The notes under the pieces are model-generated. The model was given only the letters and a program-made list of their open reading frames with translations, had not been told where the DNA came from and did no database searches. From contig NC_088295.1 of assembly GCF_032854445.1 (NCBI RefSeq), positions 79,204,028 through 79,268,027 on the forward strand: a stretch of 64,000 nucleotides of DNA, read 5' to 3'. Below are positions 1 to 12,600 of the stretch, one piece after another (within the stretch, counting starts at the first letter, position 1; each line of letters begins with the position of its first letter). This DNA comes from Liolophura sinensis. Lineage: Eukaryota > Mollusca > Polyplacophora > Chitonida > Chitonidae. Both the position numbers and the translations under genes were made by a program.

Positions 1-1782
1 GAGGAACATGGACAAAGTTCTTCTAGCTCTGTTCCTGAGTACAGTCACAGAAATATGATCATAGCAGGAAGAAGTCAGGAAGGCATGGGTTTAGATGATA
101 TAGGGAGATGAGCTGCAGCCATCATGAAAGTCTGTCACACCAAAAGTACCTCCAAATGCTGAAAGACACAGAAAAGCTATACAATGACCGTTTATCCACT
201 CTTTCAAATGTAAAAAGAGCATTAATTCTTCATTTCAAGTCAATATGCCAATGTACCTTAAGTTTGAGATCCAGTAAAAAGGACAATCATGATTAAGAGG
301 ACTGGATAGCAGCAAACCGGTGATAAATCAGCCAGCATACGACTTCCTGCTACACATTTGTTTTGTGCAGATAAGATGCGGTGCACAAAAGGGAAGCTTA
401 TAATACATGCATATGTACCTACATGAACTCCCAGTGGTGAGGTCAAAATTGCATAAAACTATATATACCAAAGTTCTATAAACACTGTTTTGTGAAATAT
501 ATCTGAACAAATAACACTTGAGCTTATCAGGCTATCAGGGTACCAGGCTATTCAGCTGTCAGACATTATACGTTATTAAGAAATCTAAGTTTTCAGAAGT
601 ACAGATTCTGAATTCACTATGGGCCTTAAGAGCTCATGACTTCACACTTGACCTACCAGTATACACTGGATACATAATGATTTTAAGGAAGTTGGAGCAG
701 TTCACAACTTCTTTTTTGTCTGGTACTGGGACACTAAATTCCACCTAACATCCACATTATAACTCCTTACAAAATAACCACATACTTTGTTGGGAAACAA
801 TATGAACTACGCATGAGCTAAGGTACAGTGTAAAGTACCTGTGCTTTGTTATGTACATATGTACAAGCTTATAGTACATGTACTACAGCATTTGCTAAAT
901 GGTACATGTGATTACCCTGTACACAAATTACCCATCACACTTGCCTCAGTAACATACTTATTTTTTAAACGATTATACTTTGTTAATTTACTGCTGGTTT
1001 TCAATCATGAACGTATTTATTCCTCATATATACTTTAAGAAATTATGTTATATGAAGAAAATAAATTCTGTTTAGACTTTAATAACCTTAACATGCTATA
1101 AGATTGATGGTTAAACTTGCTCTGTATTGTAGGATGTGAATTGAGGTATGGGGCAAACTATAACTAACTTGATATACGATATATGATAGCTTATCAGCCT
1201 CTTTGTACAGGATGACAGACTGCTGTATTGTTTACTACTGAACAACACATTTACTGACAATAAGCTCCAAGGCTTATCATAATAAAGCAATGAAACCATC
1301 AGTACAGAAAACAAATAATAAAAATCAAATGCTTTTGTTAAAGAATCAATAGTGCGCAATCTACACTTCAAAGATAACCAAAAATTTGGCCATGGAGAAG
1401 GAGAACTCCCTAGTTTTTCCACTGGATCTCTGAATACAGAAGTACATGTAGTACAAGTATGTGTTATTCAGGAATTTTAATAGTTTTCAAATAGAAGGGT
1501 TTGGGGCTTAATGGACAAAGCCAGCCTGACATCCTACTATCTCAGAATAAAGTACTCACATACTGTATTTTAGTCCTACCACCTTAACAGAGTGCATGCT
1601 TAATGATGTCATCACACTATTTCTGTTTTAAATCCTATGATTTAAAGTGAAAATAAAAAAAGTATGTATCGGTGGAAGTCCACACCAATCTTTATCCAAA
1701 ACTACCTTTATTTACTTTCACATTTCTGTTTCCAATGTAATGACAAAATACAGTCAACTGTTGGAATTCTATTTAAAGGAGG

Positions 1783-1852
1783 AGGTGTGTGTGGGTGGGG
1801 GGTGGGGGTGGGGGTGGGGGGGTGAAGGGGGGGGAAGTGAGTGGGGGGGGTG
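1783..1852 (+). repeat. G-rich low-complexity tract
   Basis: The + strand is almost purely G and T/A-interrupted G runs, with many runs of three to eight G within 70 bases. Such spacing is compatible with G-quadruplex formation. It makes short frames on both strands (Gly/Trp-rich and Pro/Thr-rich) that should not be read as protein. Confidence 0.8.
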
Positions 1853-4033
1853 CTCAACCTGTTAATTTTGGTGCCAATGACAGCACTATAGCAGCTCATA
1901 GGCCAAGGCTCAAATTGATGCTTTCATAGGGACTTTTACACTCTTATTTATCCTTCAATGAGTACCATGGATCTTTATCTAGATGTCTAGTTAGAGGAGA
2001 TTTCGGTTCTCATCTGAAAAACAATGTGAAGTGATTCATCCAACTCACTCTGAAGCATGATTGTTTGTAGACGTTTTGACTTTGATGTTCAACCTGTCAA
2101 GCACAAGCACGTTTTGCTTTAGAAGAACATTCTTAATAAGAATGGTTTGTAATTGTACATTTTCATTAACTCCTACAGTCTGTTTCAGTTCCTCACCTGC
2201 ACTACTTCTGGAGGAATGAATGTGAATGAATGAATATGGCTTGACGCTGCTATTTCTGGAGGAAGACTCTGTAGGGCAAATACTGTTTCAACAACTTTAT
2301 GAATTGCTGTTCTAAGTTTGTTTGTTTTCGGCCATTAGAGAGCAACTGTATCTGCATAATAATCCTTGAGACACATTGTCTGCTTTACTGCCTGGATAGT
2401 GTGCTCACACAATTTCATCTCCTAAGAGTGAATATCTTGAGTTCTATCAAACGTCGTCTTGGTGGAATGCTCTGGAAGTATGTTGGTGTATCCATAGAAA
2501 ATCTTTTACAGGTGATGGTTACAGGTTAATCACAAGCACTTTTGGATTATACAGTCAAATCTTTGTCAAGTTTTTTTGAAAATGCTACTGAACTAGAACC
2601 TATGTAACATTTTTTAAAATTTGTCCATGTTCAAATCCTGTTGCCTGATGTCCACCACACAGCATAGAATGTTCCACGAAGCTAATCTTCTCCCAATATC
2701 AAGGGTTCAGAGTCATCATCAAAACAATGAATGATGCCTGACTGCTCCATTTGCGTAGTAGTGTCTTCATCAACAAACGATACAGCCATTAAAGAATAAT
2801 TTGCTTCAGGGTCCATTCAGTTAATGCATTTATGGCTCTATACAAGTATGTCTGTGCATTTTAATAGAGCAGTTTAGAAATCTGCATTTATCAAATGGCA
2901 AAACCTTATGTGGCGTCATTGTTCAAAATATAGTCCGAACAAGTAAATGTTCAGGTCAACTGAATATTCAGCTAACAGTGTACACGAAATACAGACAAAA
3001 TGTGGGTTGCTCAATTTTGTTTGCTTCATAAACAATCCAAACCACCCTTTTAAATAAAACTGTTCTTAATAAATAATATTAACTGAGAGTCCAGGATATA
3101 TTAATGTTTCCCTTGCTTTTTTGTAAAACTCTTTATAAGGTGATTATTCATTTAATCAAAATGTGTGATAATGCTACCATTGCAGCCTATAAACATGTTA
3201 GTACCAATTAGATTGGCCACCTCAGGTGGAATAAATATCATGTCTGGCCCACGGACTATAAGTTAACTTTACCCAAGCTCATTTTATATCCATTTAAACA
3301 GTGGACAATGAGCATTATATTAAAAAGTTTACATAAACTTCACAACGATTTCTTCCATAAGTGAAAATATAGGCAAAAATAAACTCACTCTTACATTAAT
3401 TTACTGACATCAATATTTAATTGATTTTCAATATGGTCCGCAAAGTGCACAACAGGAATCAAGCTCATTCAATTCAGTTACAAAAAAAAAAAAAACAAAA
3501 CAAGAAAAGGTACCAAACATGTAATTACTTAGACTGTTTTCAACAGTTTTTACTCTGACTGACTGACTTGTTTTCATTTTCTCCTTAGTTATTGGTCTTG
3601 TTGGTTATTAGTTTGTAGTAGATATTGTTTTCCTTTCATTATCCTATATTCACAATGAACTAAACTTAAATACTGCCAGGTCAAATTAATACCAAGTCCT
3701 GCTTTGGTTTGACAATAAATCTGTTACCAGGAACACCATATAAATCACACACTGATGCATAGAGAACTCTATGATTGTTTGCTTGCTAGAGTTCGATGTT
3801 ATTTTCAAGATTATTTTCGATGAATTCTTATTCAAAATGGTGCCTCCCTTGATGTAACCCTGGTCCTAATGGCATCATATTTGAAGTGCTACCCAAGGCA
3901 AGGAAATGCTATGGTGAACACACCAGACACAAAACCTATCCTATTCACAGCATGCCATAATCTGGGTATAAATACTTAAGACTATCACCCACACTAAGCA
4001 AGGGAATTTCAGTATCAGGGTTGCTAATTTTGA

Positions 4034-4146
4034 TTTATTTATTTATTTGATTGAAGTTTTATGCCGTACTCAAGAATATTTCACTAAATATGACACTGGG
4101 CAGAGCCTGGGAAACCCACAACCCTGTGCAGACTGCTGGAAGACCT
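4034..4146 (-). mobile_element. SINE family A fragment
   Basis: This reads on the minus strand as an eroded 3' half of the tRNA-headed SINE that recurs throughout the window. The TTTATTTATTTATTTGATTG start (the reversed tail), CCGTACTCAAGAATATTTCA and a GGGCAGAGCC-type core are visible. The block around the CAGCATTATGGTGGGAGG core is deleted. Confidence 0.75.
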
Positions 4147-6556
4147 TACGACTTACTGCTAATTTTGAGAACTAACCTGCACGAATGACCTGATCATGAA
4201 GTGAACCACAGGTCTTCTGTGTACAACGCCGCTGGGCGTTAAATATAATTTAAATTACATTTCATACTTGAAAGCTAGTTGATTATCATGACTGGGATAA
4301 ACCTATCCTAGTGATTTAAAGGCTGTCTTCCACAGATACAATCATATGACTAAGAAAACTAAAGATTTCAGTTCAGGAAACCTGGTAGGGTGTCACCGTG
4401 CTCGCTCAAAAGCACCGCGCATCACCACGTCAGGGATCAAAACACCTGACATAAAGCAGCATCTGGTCCTAAGTCAGCCTTGAAATTTAGGACCAAATCT
4501 ATGTTTATGTACGTTACTGGGAGAAAGTTTAAGCAGATGTAGAACTATTTGAAGTAGGGCCTATTTCATTCACTAATTTAGGCCTACTGTGCTCATAAAG
4601 CAGTCCGAAGAGAGTAGGTAAGGTAGAACGAGCGATGGACTGATTCTAGAAAGTTATCTAAGTCAATAATCTTACCCGTGAGCAGTTTTCTAAACGCAGG
4701 TAGAATCACCACTTTCACGACATAGTGACTCTTGTAAGTACGCAGTCACAATGCTTTGGTGTCAAAGGGAAAGTTGAACGTACGGAAGTTTTGATGACTG
4801 GACCCTGTTTTAGTTCCGGGTTAGCAGAGACAGTCTGCATGTAGTCAGTGACGACTAGTGACGTGGTAAAAAGCGTGGCGTCTTCCCCGAGTGATCTACC
4901 CTTGTATATAGCCAACCTACACAGTTATCTACCCTTGTATTAACCAAACACCGGGATACTGTACACATCCACAATATTACCAGCGTTTATTTGATCATTG
5001 TTTAACGCTGTCCACAATATCATAACTACATTCAAATTAACGTGCAGGTATTTGATGACAAAATGGTGCACATATATTCACATGGTTAAAGAGGGCTTGA
5101 TTTAGTTGGTTTATTATTGTTTGTAAATTTTTTCATTTATTTATTTTTTCTTTTTGGATTGATGTATAAAGTCTTTTCAAGACTTTTTAAGTTGTAGGAC
5201 GACGTTTATGGGTGGAGAAACCCCGGATTGGCAGGAGAAGATTACCGTACCATGTAGACCTAACACATGTATATGTAGCACCATTCTAGGAGTACACTTA
5301 ACAGTTTGCTTATCTAAGGCTAACCCTAGATTTATGCTAACGAACAGACCATGACATAAAAGAGAACACCTTTCAATAAAGTAGGCCTCCTTCAGTGCTG
5401 ATTCGAAATATGGTCTTCATGACTGCATTTTTTTTAGGTGGATATAAGGAACAATGCTGAACAGGTTGAAGCGTAGTGACGTCACATATAAATTTTGTAG
5501 CTCCTAAAATGATCGTTTGATTGCTACATTTTTCGTTCACCATGTAGGCCCTAGCACTGCTTCTGTTTCTAGATAAGGGCCAACGAAAGCAAAACGAAAA
5601 GAAAACCTGCTATAAAATAGGGCAAATATTCCAGTGAGTTTTGCTGGCGGATTACTTTTGATATGTAAACAACTGATATCATCATTTTATGTGGTGTTTT
5701 CATGTGACGTGTAGGTGTCGACGTGCATCCGTTCAAGCAAACCTATTCTGTGCGTGTTTGTGAATGAATGTTTGTGATTTAGCGCCCCTGCCGCAAATTT
5801 GCAGTCATATTGTGCTGATGTGTGCATGTGTGCAACGAATATCAGCTGCCATATACGTTTATTCGTGCAGACACAAATAATTTGTGATGTAGGTTTAGTT
5901 TATCTTCCATTGCTTGTACAGGGACCGTATTCTTATGCTACTGCTCCTGTTTCCTTAATAAAATTGAGTCAAATTTCAGATAGCAAAGGCAGAATAAATT
6001 TAATTTAAAGTGACGTTCATACGCATTTTTGGTACTTAGGACAAGAAACAGCAAACACACATTTCTTCGAGTTTGATCACGATAGGTTGTGCTGTCGTAT
6101 CCGTATACATAAAGGCTTACAATACCTCAATATACCACAGAGCTACCTATACCAGCATATGCAGCTTTACGGAACCTATGCTGGTGTAACCTATACAGGG
6201 CACATGTGCTATGACCGTTTTGTCTATAAATATTTTAGCACGAACGACGAAATCAATTATTTAAATATATGACAGTTGATAGGTGAACAGGTATACTTCT
6301 AGAAACAAAACATTCTTAATGTTGTTTTGTGACGCGAAGAAAATGTCAGGCAGGCATATAATTACTTGGGTGAATGTATAGTACATGCTTCTGTAAGGCA
6401 AAACAGACGTATCTATATTAAATAGGGGAAGATTCCTATAGGACGATTTATGCTTCTGACCATTTCTGTGTAAATGGTTTCGCCAAACGGAATTACGTTA
6501 AGGATAGGTATTGTTTATGTCAGTTTCTGGTCTCGCTAAATTCGAAACGAACCACG

Positions 6557-6653
6557 ATGCCACTTGATACGATCCTTTGTCTCGATTCCTCGGGTAGTAT
6601 GCAGGGCAAAGGCATGACGGAATTAAAAAACGCTGTCAAAGTCTTTCTTGATG
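6557..6653 (+). CDS. vWA-MIB gene exon 1 (start, MIDAS DxSxS)
   Basis: Residues 1-32 plus one base. It opens with MPLDTILCLDSSGSM, the first strand and metal-site loop of the vWA domain. The donor is the perfect GTAAGT after GATG, phase 1. The unspliced frame runs on to 6922 only by chance. Confidence 0.85.
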
Positions 6654-9600
6654 GTAAGTTGGCTATCATTCCGTATCAGTTGACCATAATTTGTTTTCTC
6701 CGCTTCAGCACATATAAATTTCATAGTTGTCATATTGTCTCTGATGTATTGTCCACCATCTTGGATACACTTCTTCTCGGACTATTTGTAGGTGTGGAGG
6801 AGACTTCCAAACAACACAAACTATCAGAAAATGTGGCCATCGTTGAGTTTGGCAAAAATACTCGCATTGTCCACGCTCTGACAAACAATTATTTAGGACT
6901 TCGACTGGCATCACGTAAGTAGGCCCAACATTGTTCTTGTTGTCTTCCGTGAACACTTACAGTTGTGTATATAGGACGGTGAAGATTCGTCAACTCTCTC
7001 TCTTGCAAAGGATCTTACCTCCTTTGTTTAAAATGATGAAAGCAGAATTCAAGTTTATTGCGAAATAAACATATACATGCACAGCCATTATATTCGGGTA
7101 CAGCCAGTTAGGAGATGAGCATCATGAAATGATAGTACAGATTTATTTTCATTTTTCAGTAACCATTGAAGCTGGAGGGACAACCCCCATGTTTGATGGT
7201 TTGATGTGGGCAATGAAAGAGATTCTGCAGAATGGTAAGATTTTAACATATCGAAATGCCATAATGTAAGAAACAATTCTTTACATGTATTCTTGAAATA
7301 CATTTACACATATTCTTGAAATATATGATGGATTGAAGCAACACCAGAATGACATGACGCTATTTGGATAACTGTGCCGCTCACTTAATGCGACATTCAA
7401 TTAGAATATACAAATTTTAATCCAAGATATTTATTACATCTCTTAGCAATTGTGACATGTTTTTATGTCGTTGTTATTAGCTACATGTATAAACAAGGTG
7501 ACCCATTTCTCAGTCTCGTCCTGCTTGTTCTAAGGTGGTATTGTTAGGGTGATGGGCCGGCCACTTACACCACGAATCATCCTCATGACGGACGGGAAAC
7601 CCACAGATGAACACGGCTATGAAACAGAAGAGGTGGGTGGCGCACCCTGTATACTGGCATATTCATTCCTCTTAGATAGTAAAGATCTATATCTTATTTA
7701 TTTGATTGGTGTTTTACGGCGTACTGAAAAAATATGTCACCACGGCGGCCAGCATTATGGTGGTGAGAAGTACGGGGGTAGTACTTCTCCCCACCTAATC
7801 TAATATCTTATCCGTATAGGCATGTGAGAAAGTTGGTCCCTACAGGTCAATGGTTTATCCCGGGCACTCCAATTTATGTATTTTATTTGATTGGTGTCTT
7901 ACGCTATTCTCAAGAATACTTCACATTTACGACCGCGGCCAGCATTATGGTGGGAGGAATCCGGGCACAGCTCAGGGGAAACCCACGACCGCCCTCAGAT
8001 TGCTGGCAGACCTTCCCACGTACGGCCGGAGAGGAAGCCAGCATGGGCTGGGCTTGAACTCACAGCGACCGCACTGGTGAGAGGCTCCTGGGTCAATACG
8101 CTGCGCTAGCGCGCTAACCAACTGAGCCACGGAGGCTCATACCCATACAAGTGGTCTCCGTTGTAGCATATATAAGTGAAATATTCTTATGTATATGACG
8201 TTAACTTACATTCAGATAGAGTGTTTACGGTAAATAAATGTATACATTTATTGTCATACTCCTGGGGCACATAAAATGAGGTCCACTATATTTTAATCCT
8301 TAATATTTGGCCTGTATGCCTAGACACCATTTATGAAACAAAATCTCTTCGGGGCAGTTTGGTTTTCCTGGATTTCTGAAATTCAAGTGTGACCTTTGTT
8401 GACAGGCCAAAAAGAAGGTGCTAGCTGCGGCCGCGTCCTTTGGCCCGGGCTGGAAGGAAGTGGGGCTTCCTCACCCAATACCCATAGCTTGTGTGGGGTG
8501 CGGCGCTTGTGACCCGGTCAGTACTTCTGATCTGATTGTACATTTATGTGGGCTTAAGGCTGTTCGACATGCTTGTATGGTTGTCTCATATTACTTATTA
8601 ACTCTACAGTTAATTTTTTATTATGACCGTTTAGATTTGTGATATTGATATCCTGTGTCTTTATAGAGAAAGAGATGACCTTTGCATGAATCCTTGCATC
8701 TCGTCCTCAGACAGCGAAAGCAGATGTATATAAAATGTAAATCCGTGTAATACTTTTGGTATATTCAACAATGACGTCATCATTTTGGTGTTTTGCAGGT
8801 CGGTGCAAGAACTAGACGTAACACCAAGGTGTGGGCTTTATTGTGAATGGCGATGGTAGTTAGAACAATAAATATATGCTATACCCACTTGAAAAATAGA
8901 CCTACGTGTGCTTACCAAAATTGCCATGGTAACGCAGTAGGATGAGGGTGTTTAAACATGACTCAGTCCTGGGGTATTTTAATGTATGCAGGCATTCATG
9001 ATGAAACTGACATATTCCGTGATTATAGTCGTGTCAAAAGGTTAAAGTTAACATAAAGTCTGCCACCATATATCCATAGAAAAATGATATAGGACACAGT
9101 TATCACAGAAAAAAAAACTTAAAATGTTTTGAAAGCCGAGGACATGAAGTTCAGCATTGGGGATATGGCACTGACGGACAATTCACTTTGAGTAGCCATG
9201 TTGTAGAAGTCCTTATGAATTTGGCCAATCACTAGCGCTGAAAGCGTCACGTGATAAGTACCTGTAACGTCACAAAACCTACTGGCTCTCAGTTGTTAGT
9301 GTGGTTTCTTACAGTGGATAGACAAATATCGATGCGAGAAAGTTGATGTTACGGTTAGTTTTAGTTCAGTTTAGTTTTTAGTTTAGTAAATTCCCTGAAG
9401 TCGATACAGCCAGCTAGACCAAATGCTGACAACCATGCAGGACGAGGACGAGCAGGGCCGCTATAATACAACGCTTGTGTCCACGAACATCGCCCTGACC
9501 GAAGGCCAAACTAAAAGCAACATTGGCCCTTTGAACACGGAACAGAGCTAATACTCCTTGGATGGGTATCAGGCGTTCTTGTTTGTACTCTCTCATTGTC

Positions 9601-12600
9601 ACATTGTTTAATACCGACGGTACGAGGGAGCTCCTAGGTTTTGTGACGTCACTCTAGATAGTTACATGTGGCTATGTACTGACGATTGTTTGCTATTTAG
9701 GTTATTGATAAACGGTAAAGAGTTTTTAAAAATATGTTCAGAATATTCTCATAATGAGAAGCTGAGAATAATCTCAGCTTCAGTGGCTGACTTCATGTTG
9801 ACTTTAACTTCCACCATGATTGCATGGGAGCAATTTGTTGTCGAGATACTTGTCTTTCTACGACTATGACAAAAAAGGTGCAGGTTTAGTACCGATCATT
9901 GCGCAGGGAATGAGTGAATTTGACCTCTGTCACTGCTCATGTATCCTTGAGTACATGAATCACCATATGTGGTCGATGATGCTCGTGTCTAACGTCCTTT
10001 AAAGACCACCTCCGCCTTCCATGGTGTGCATGCACCTCTGTACATCACACGTTGAAAAGTTTGTTCGGTGGTTTCTTTCGGAAAACTCTGATTCCCCTGC
10101 TCCTCCTCCCCCCCCCCCCTTATAGCTGACACACATCATGGGATATTCATGAGTACAGATATGGCATTAAACCACAATCAAATAAATAAATAAAGAAAGA
10201 AATAAATATTACCATGACTTGATAGTGAATTGAAACGTGTGTTTTATTCTGCAGGCAATGTTAGAGATAATATCGAGACTGACAAATGGAATGTTTGTTG
10301 TTGTTGAAAAACTAAATGAACTGAGCGGATTTTTCAGACGTCAGGTAATTACACTTACATTTTACCATTACGTCACCCGTTACTATAAATTTAATAAATA
10401 TTTTATTAAATTATAATTATTAAGCTATAATTACCCATTTAATTGGTTAATAGTAGAAATGTCAGGGAATTGCTCTTATCGATGCTCACATGTGCAAAGT
10501 CATAATTCTTTCCTGACATGGAACACAGACACCAGGATAAATGTTTATATTTTAAATAAATTATAAAAACAGGTGTTTTACATTTGAACAAAATTTTTTT
10601 TAAACACGTATCTAAATGTATCAACCTAGAATCTCTCTTATTACCCTACTCTCACACCCTAGTTTCTTATCCACTGACAACAGGTCCTGTTAGTTCGCTT
10701 TGCCGCCCATTTTTCTCATGATATATACCGACTGAGGAACCTTGAGATTCTGAGGGAGTTTTTGGAGCAGATGGGGGAGACAGTGGAGGACTCAGAACTT
10801 GTGAGTTCACAAATGATATAAACTGACTGAACGTGGCAAGCCTCTTTGTCTAAATCATGCAGGAATTTATGGTCAGCATAGTCATTTTATTATCATGGAT
10901 TAGCATACGTTACTAAAGCGCTGATAATATTGTGTCAATAACAAAACGTACGGTTTAAAAGGTGTCTGTAACGTCATGGACACCTAACAACATCCACATG
11001 GTCCCCGAGCTATAAGTGCAATTCAGATATATTAATTCATATCCAGCGTTTAACAACAAATGTGAAGACATTTTTACATTAACTTTTCTGTGCTGTGTCT
11101 GGAGACAACTTTGTCATTTAATTGCATCATTTCTGTAATTGACAGGAAGGGTTAATGCGCATGCTTCTGTCTATGACGGGTTTGGAGGCATTAACTGACG
11201 CGGCAGCAGACGTCGACACTGTGGACCGTCTGCCGGCGGTAGGATCACGCGTGCGTCGTGGAAAGGACTGGAAATGGGGTAATCAGGGCAATCAGACAGT
11301 GGGAACTGTCGTAGAGCTACAGCCACCAGGTAAGCACAGCGTTTCTTTATTACGTGTAAGCAATTTGGGTATATCACGGATTGCAAGACAAAAACGAACC
11401 TCACAGCTTTGTCCATAATAAGTAAAACAGGGGGAAATATTATCCCATTCATCATGAGTGATAACAGGTAAAGTTCAGATTCCAAAAAAAAAAGACCCGA
11501 AAATCATCCCGATAAGAGTGTATTGAATTTCGACTCAAGTGAAACAGAAACTTGTATCACTATACTAGATATCGAGCAGGACGTTTTGGAAAAGCTTGCC
11601 AAATTGTAAACGCAAAAATTAATCTCTTAATTTTAACAGAATGTCTGTTGTCTGAGTGATGGTAAAATGTATGCTGTTATTGCAGCAGATTGTTAAATAT
11701 AACACACATATTCTGTTAATTCAACATAGAGATTCTACTAAACTAACAGGATATTATGATGAATATGAGAGTATATTATGTTAAAATAACAGAATACATT
11801 CTAGCGTCACTCAGACATCAGACTATCCGTTTAAATAAAACAGATTAATGTTTTGAGTGTACATCTAAGATATGTTTTACCCTGTCTGTCGCTCCCAGGA
11901 GTTGTGAAAGTAGAGTGGGACAATGGCCAGAGAAACAACTACAGATTTGGTGCCGAGAAATCCTATGACTTGAGAGTAGTGGATGAACCAAGGCGCTTAG
12001 AACCATCAGAATCCATACAAGTCGGAGTAAGAGTTAGGCGAGGTACGTCTCTAACGTTTTAACCATGGTTCCAGGGTAGGTTCCAGGAATGGTTCCAGGA
12101 GAGTTCGTGTATTCAGCTTTCTGGAAAGGTTTTCAAATCCCAACGTGGCAGTGGGTTAACGGACACAGTTTTCTCTAGACGAACGTATATAAACTCGCAC
12201 ATCGACATATGTTATCATGCACATTTTTATGGGTTATTATCATTGTTTGATACACGTATAGTTGTGCGATACATACATTGCGCAACGATATATAGTCTTT
12301 AATATTAACAACAACAGCAGATTCAAAATAGCTGCGATATCCTAGAAAATGTCAATGCCTTCTCGCATTCAATCCCTTACCATATTAGGGTATGGTAGAG
12401 AATAAAAACTCTCCGGCCGACCGGTAAACAAAAAGAGCGACCTATGCAAATACTCGTCACAGCTAAGAATAATGACAAAGATTTACCTAACAATGCATCT
12501 ACGGTGTCTTGTAGCATTCTTTGTCGCCAATGTGATATAACCGAGTTATATATTTAATTTTTTATTTATTTGACTGGTGTTTTACGCCGTACTCGCGAAT

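Larger units (their letters stand above)
1..6556. other. No gene recognised, left flank
   Basis: I see no reading frame in this stretch that looks like a conserved protein or that links to others through good splice sites. It is AT-rich and contains a G-rich tract near 1.8 kb and one eroded SINE near 4.1 kb. A short minus-strand frame at 4715-4915 begins with ATG but has no recognisable content. The part just before 6557 may hold the promoter and 5' UTR of the vWA gene. A TATA-like TATAAATA lies near 6223, but I cannot tell whether it is used. Confidence 0.5.

Noticed and set aside
6557-6922. 121-codon unspliced frame as a complete gene
   Set aside because: The middle part (6654-6791) is an intron with GTAAGT and AG ends that happens to stay open; removing it restores the vWA sequence.
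7824-8109. Three overlapping plus-strand frames in intron 4
   Set aside because: They lie within a full-length SINE on the minus strand.
8800-8845. Possible extra exon after GCAG (VGARTRRNTKV)
   Set aside because: Exon 5 joins exon 6 in phase 0 with a continuous vWA sequence; inclusion would lead to a stop after a few codons and has no donor.
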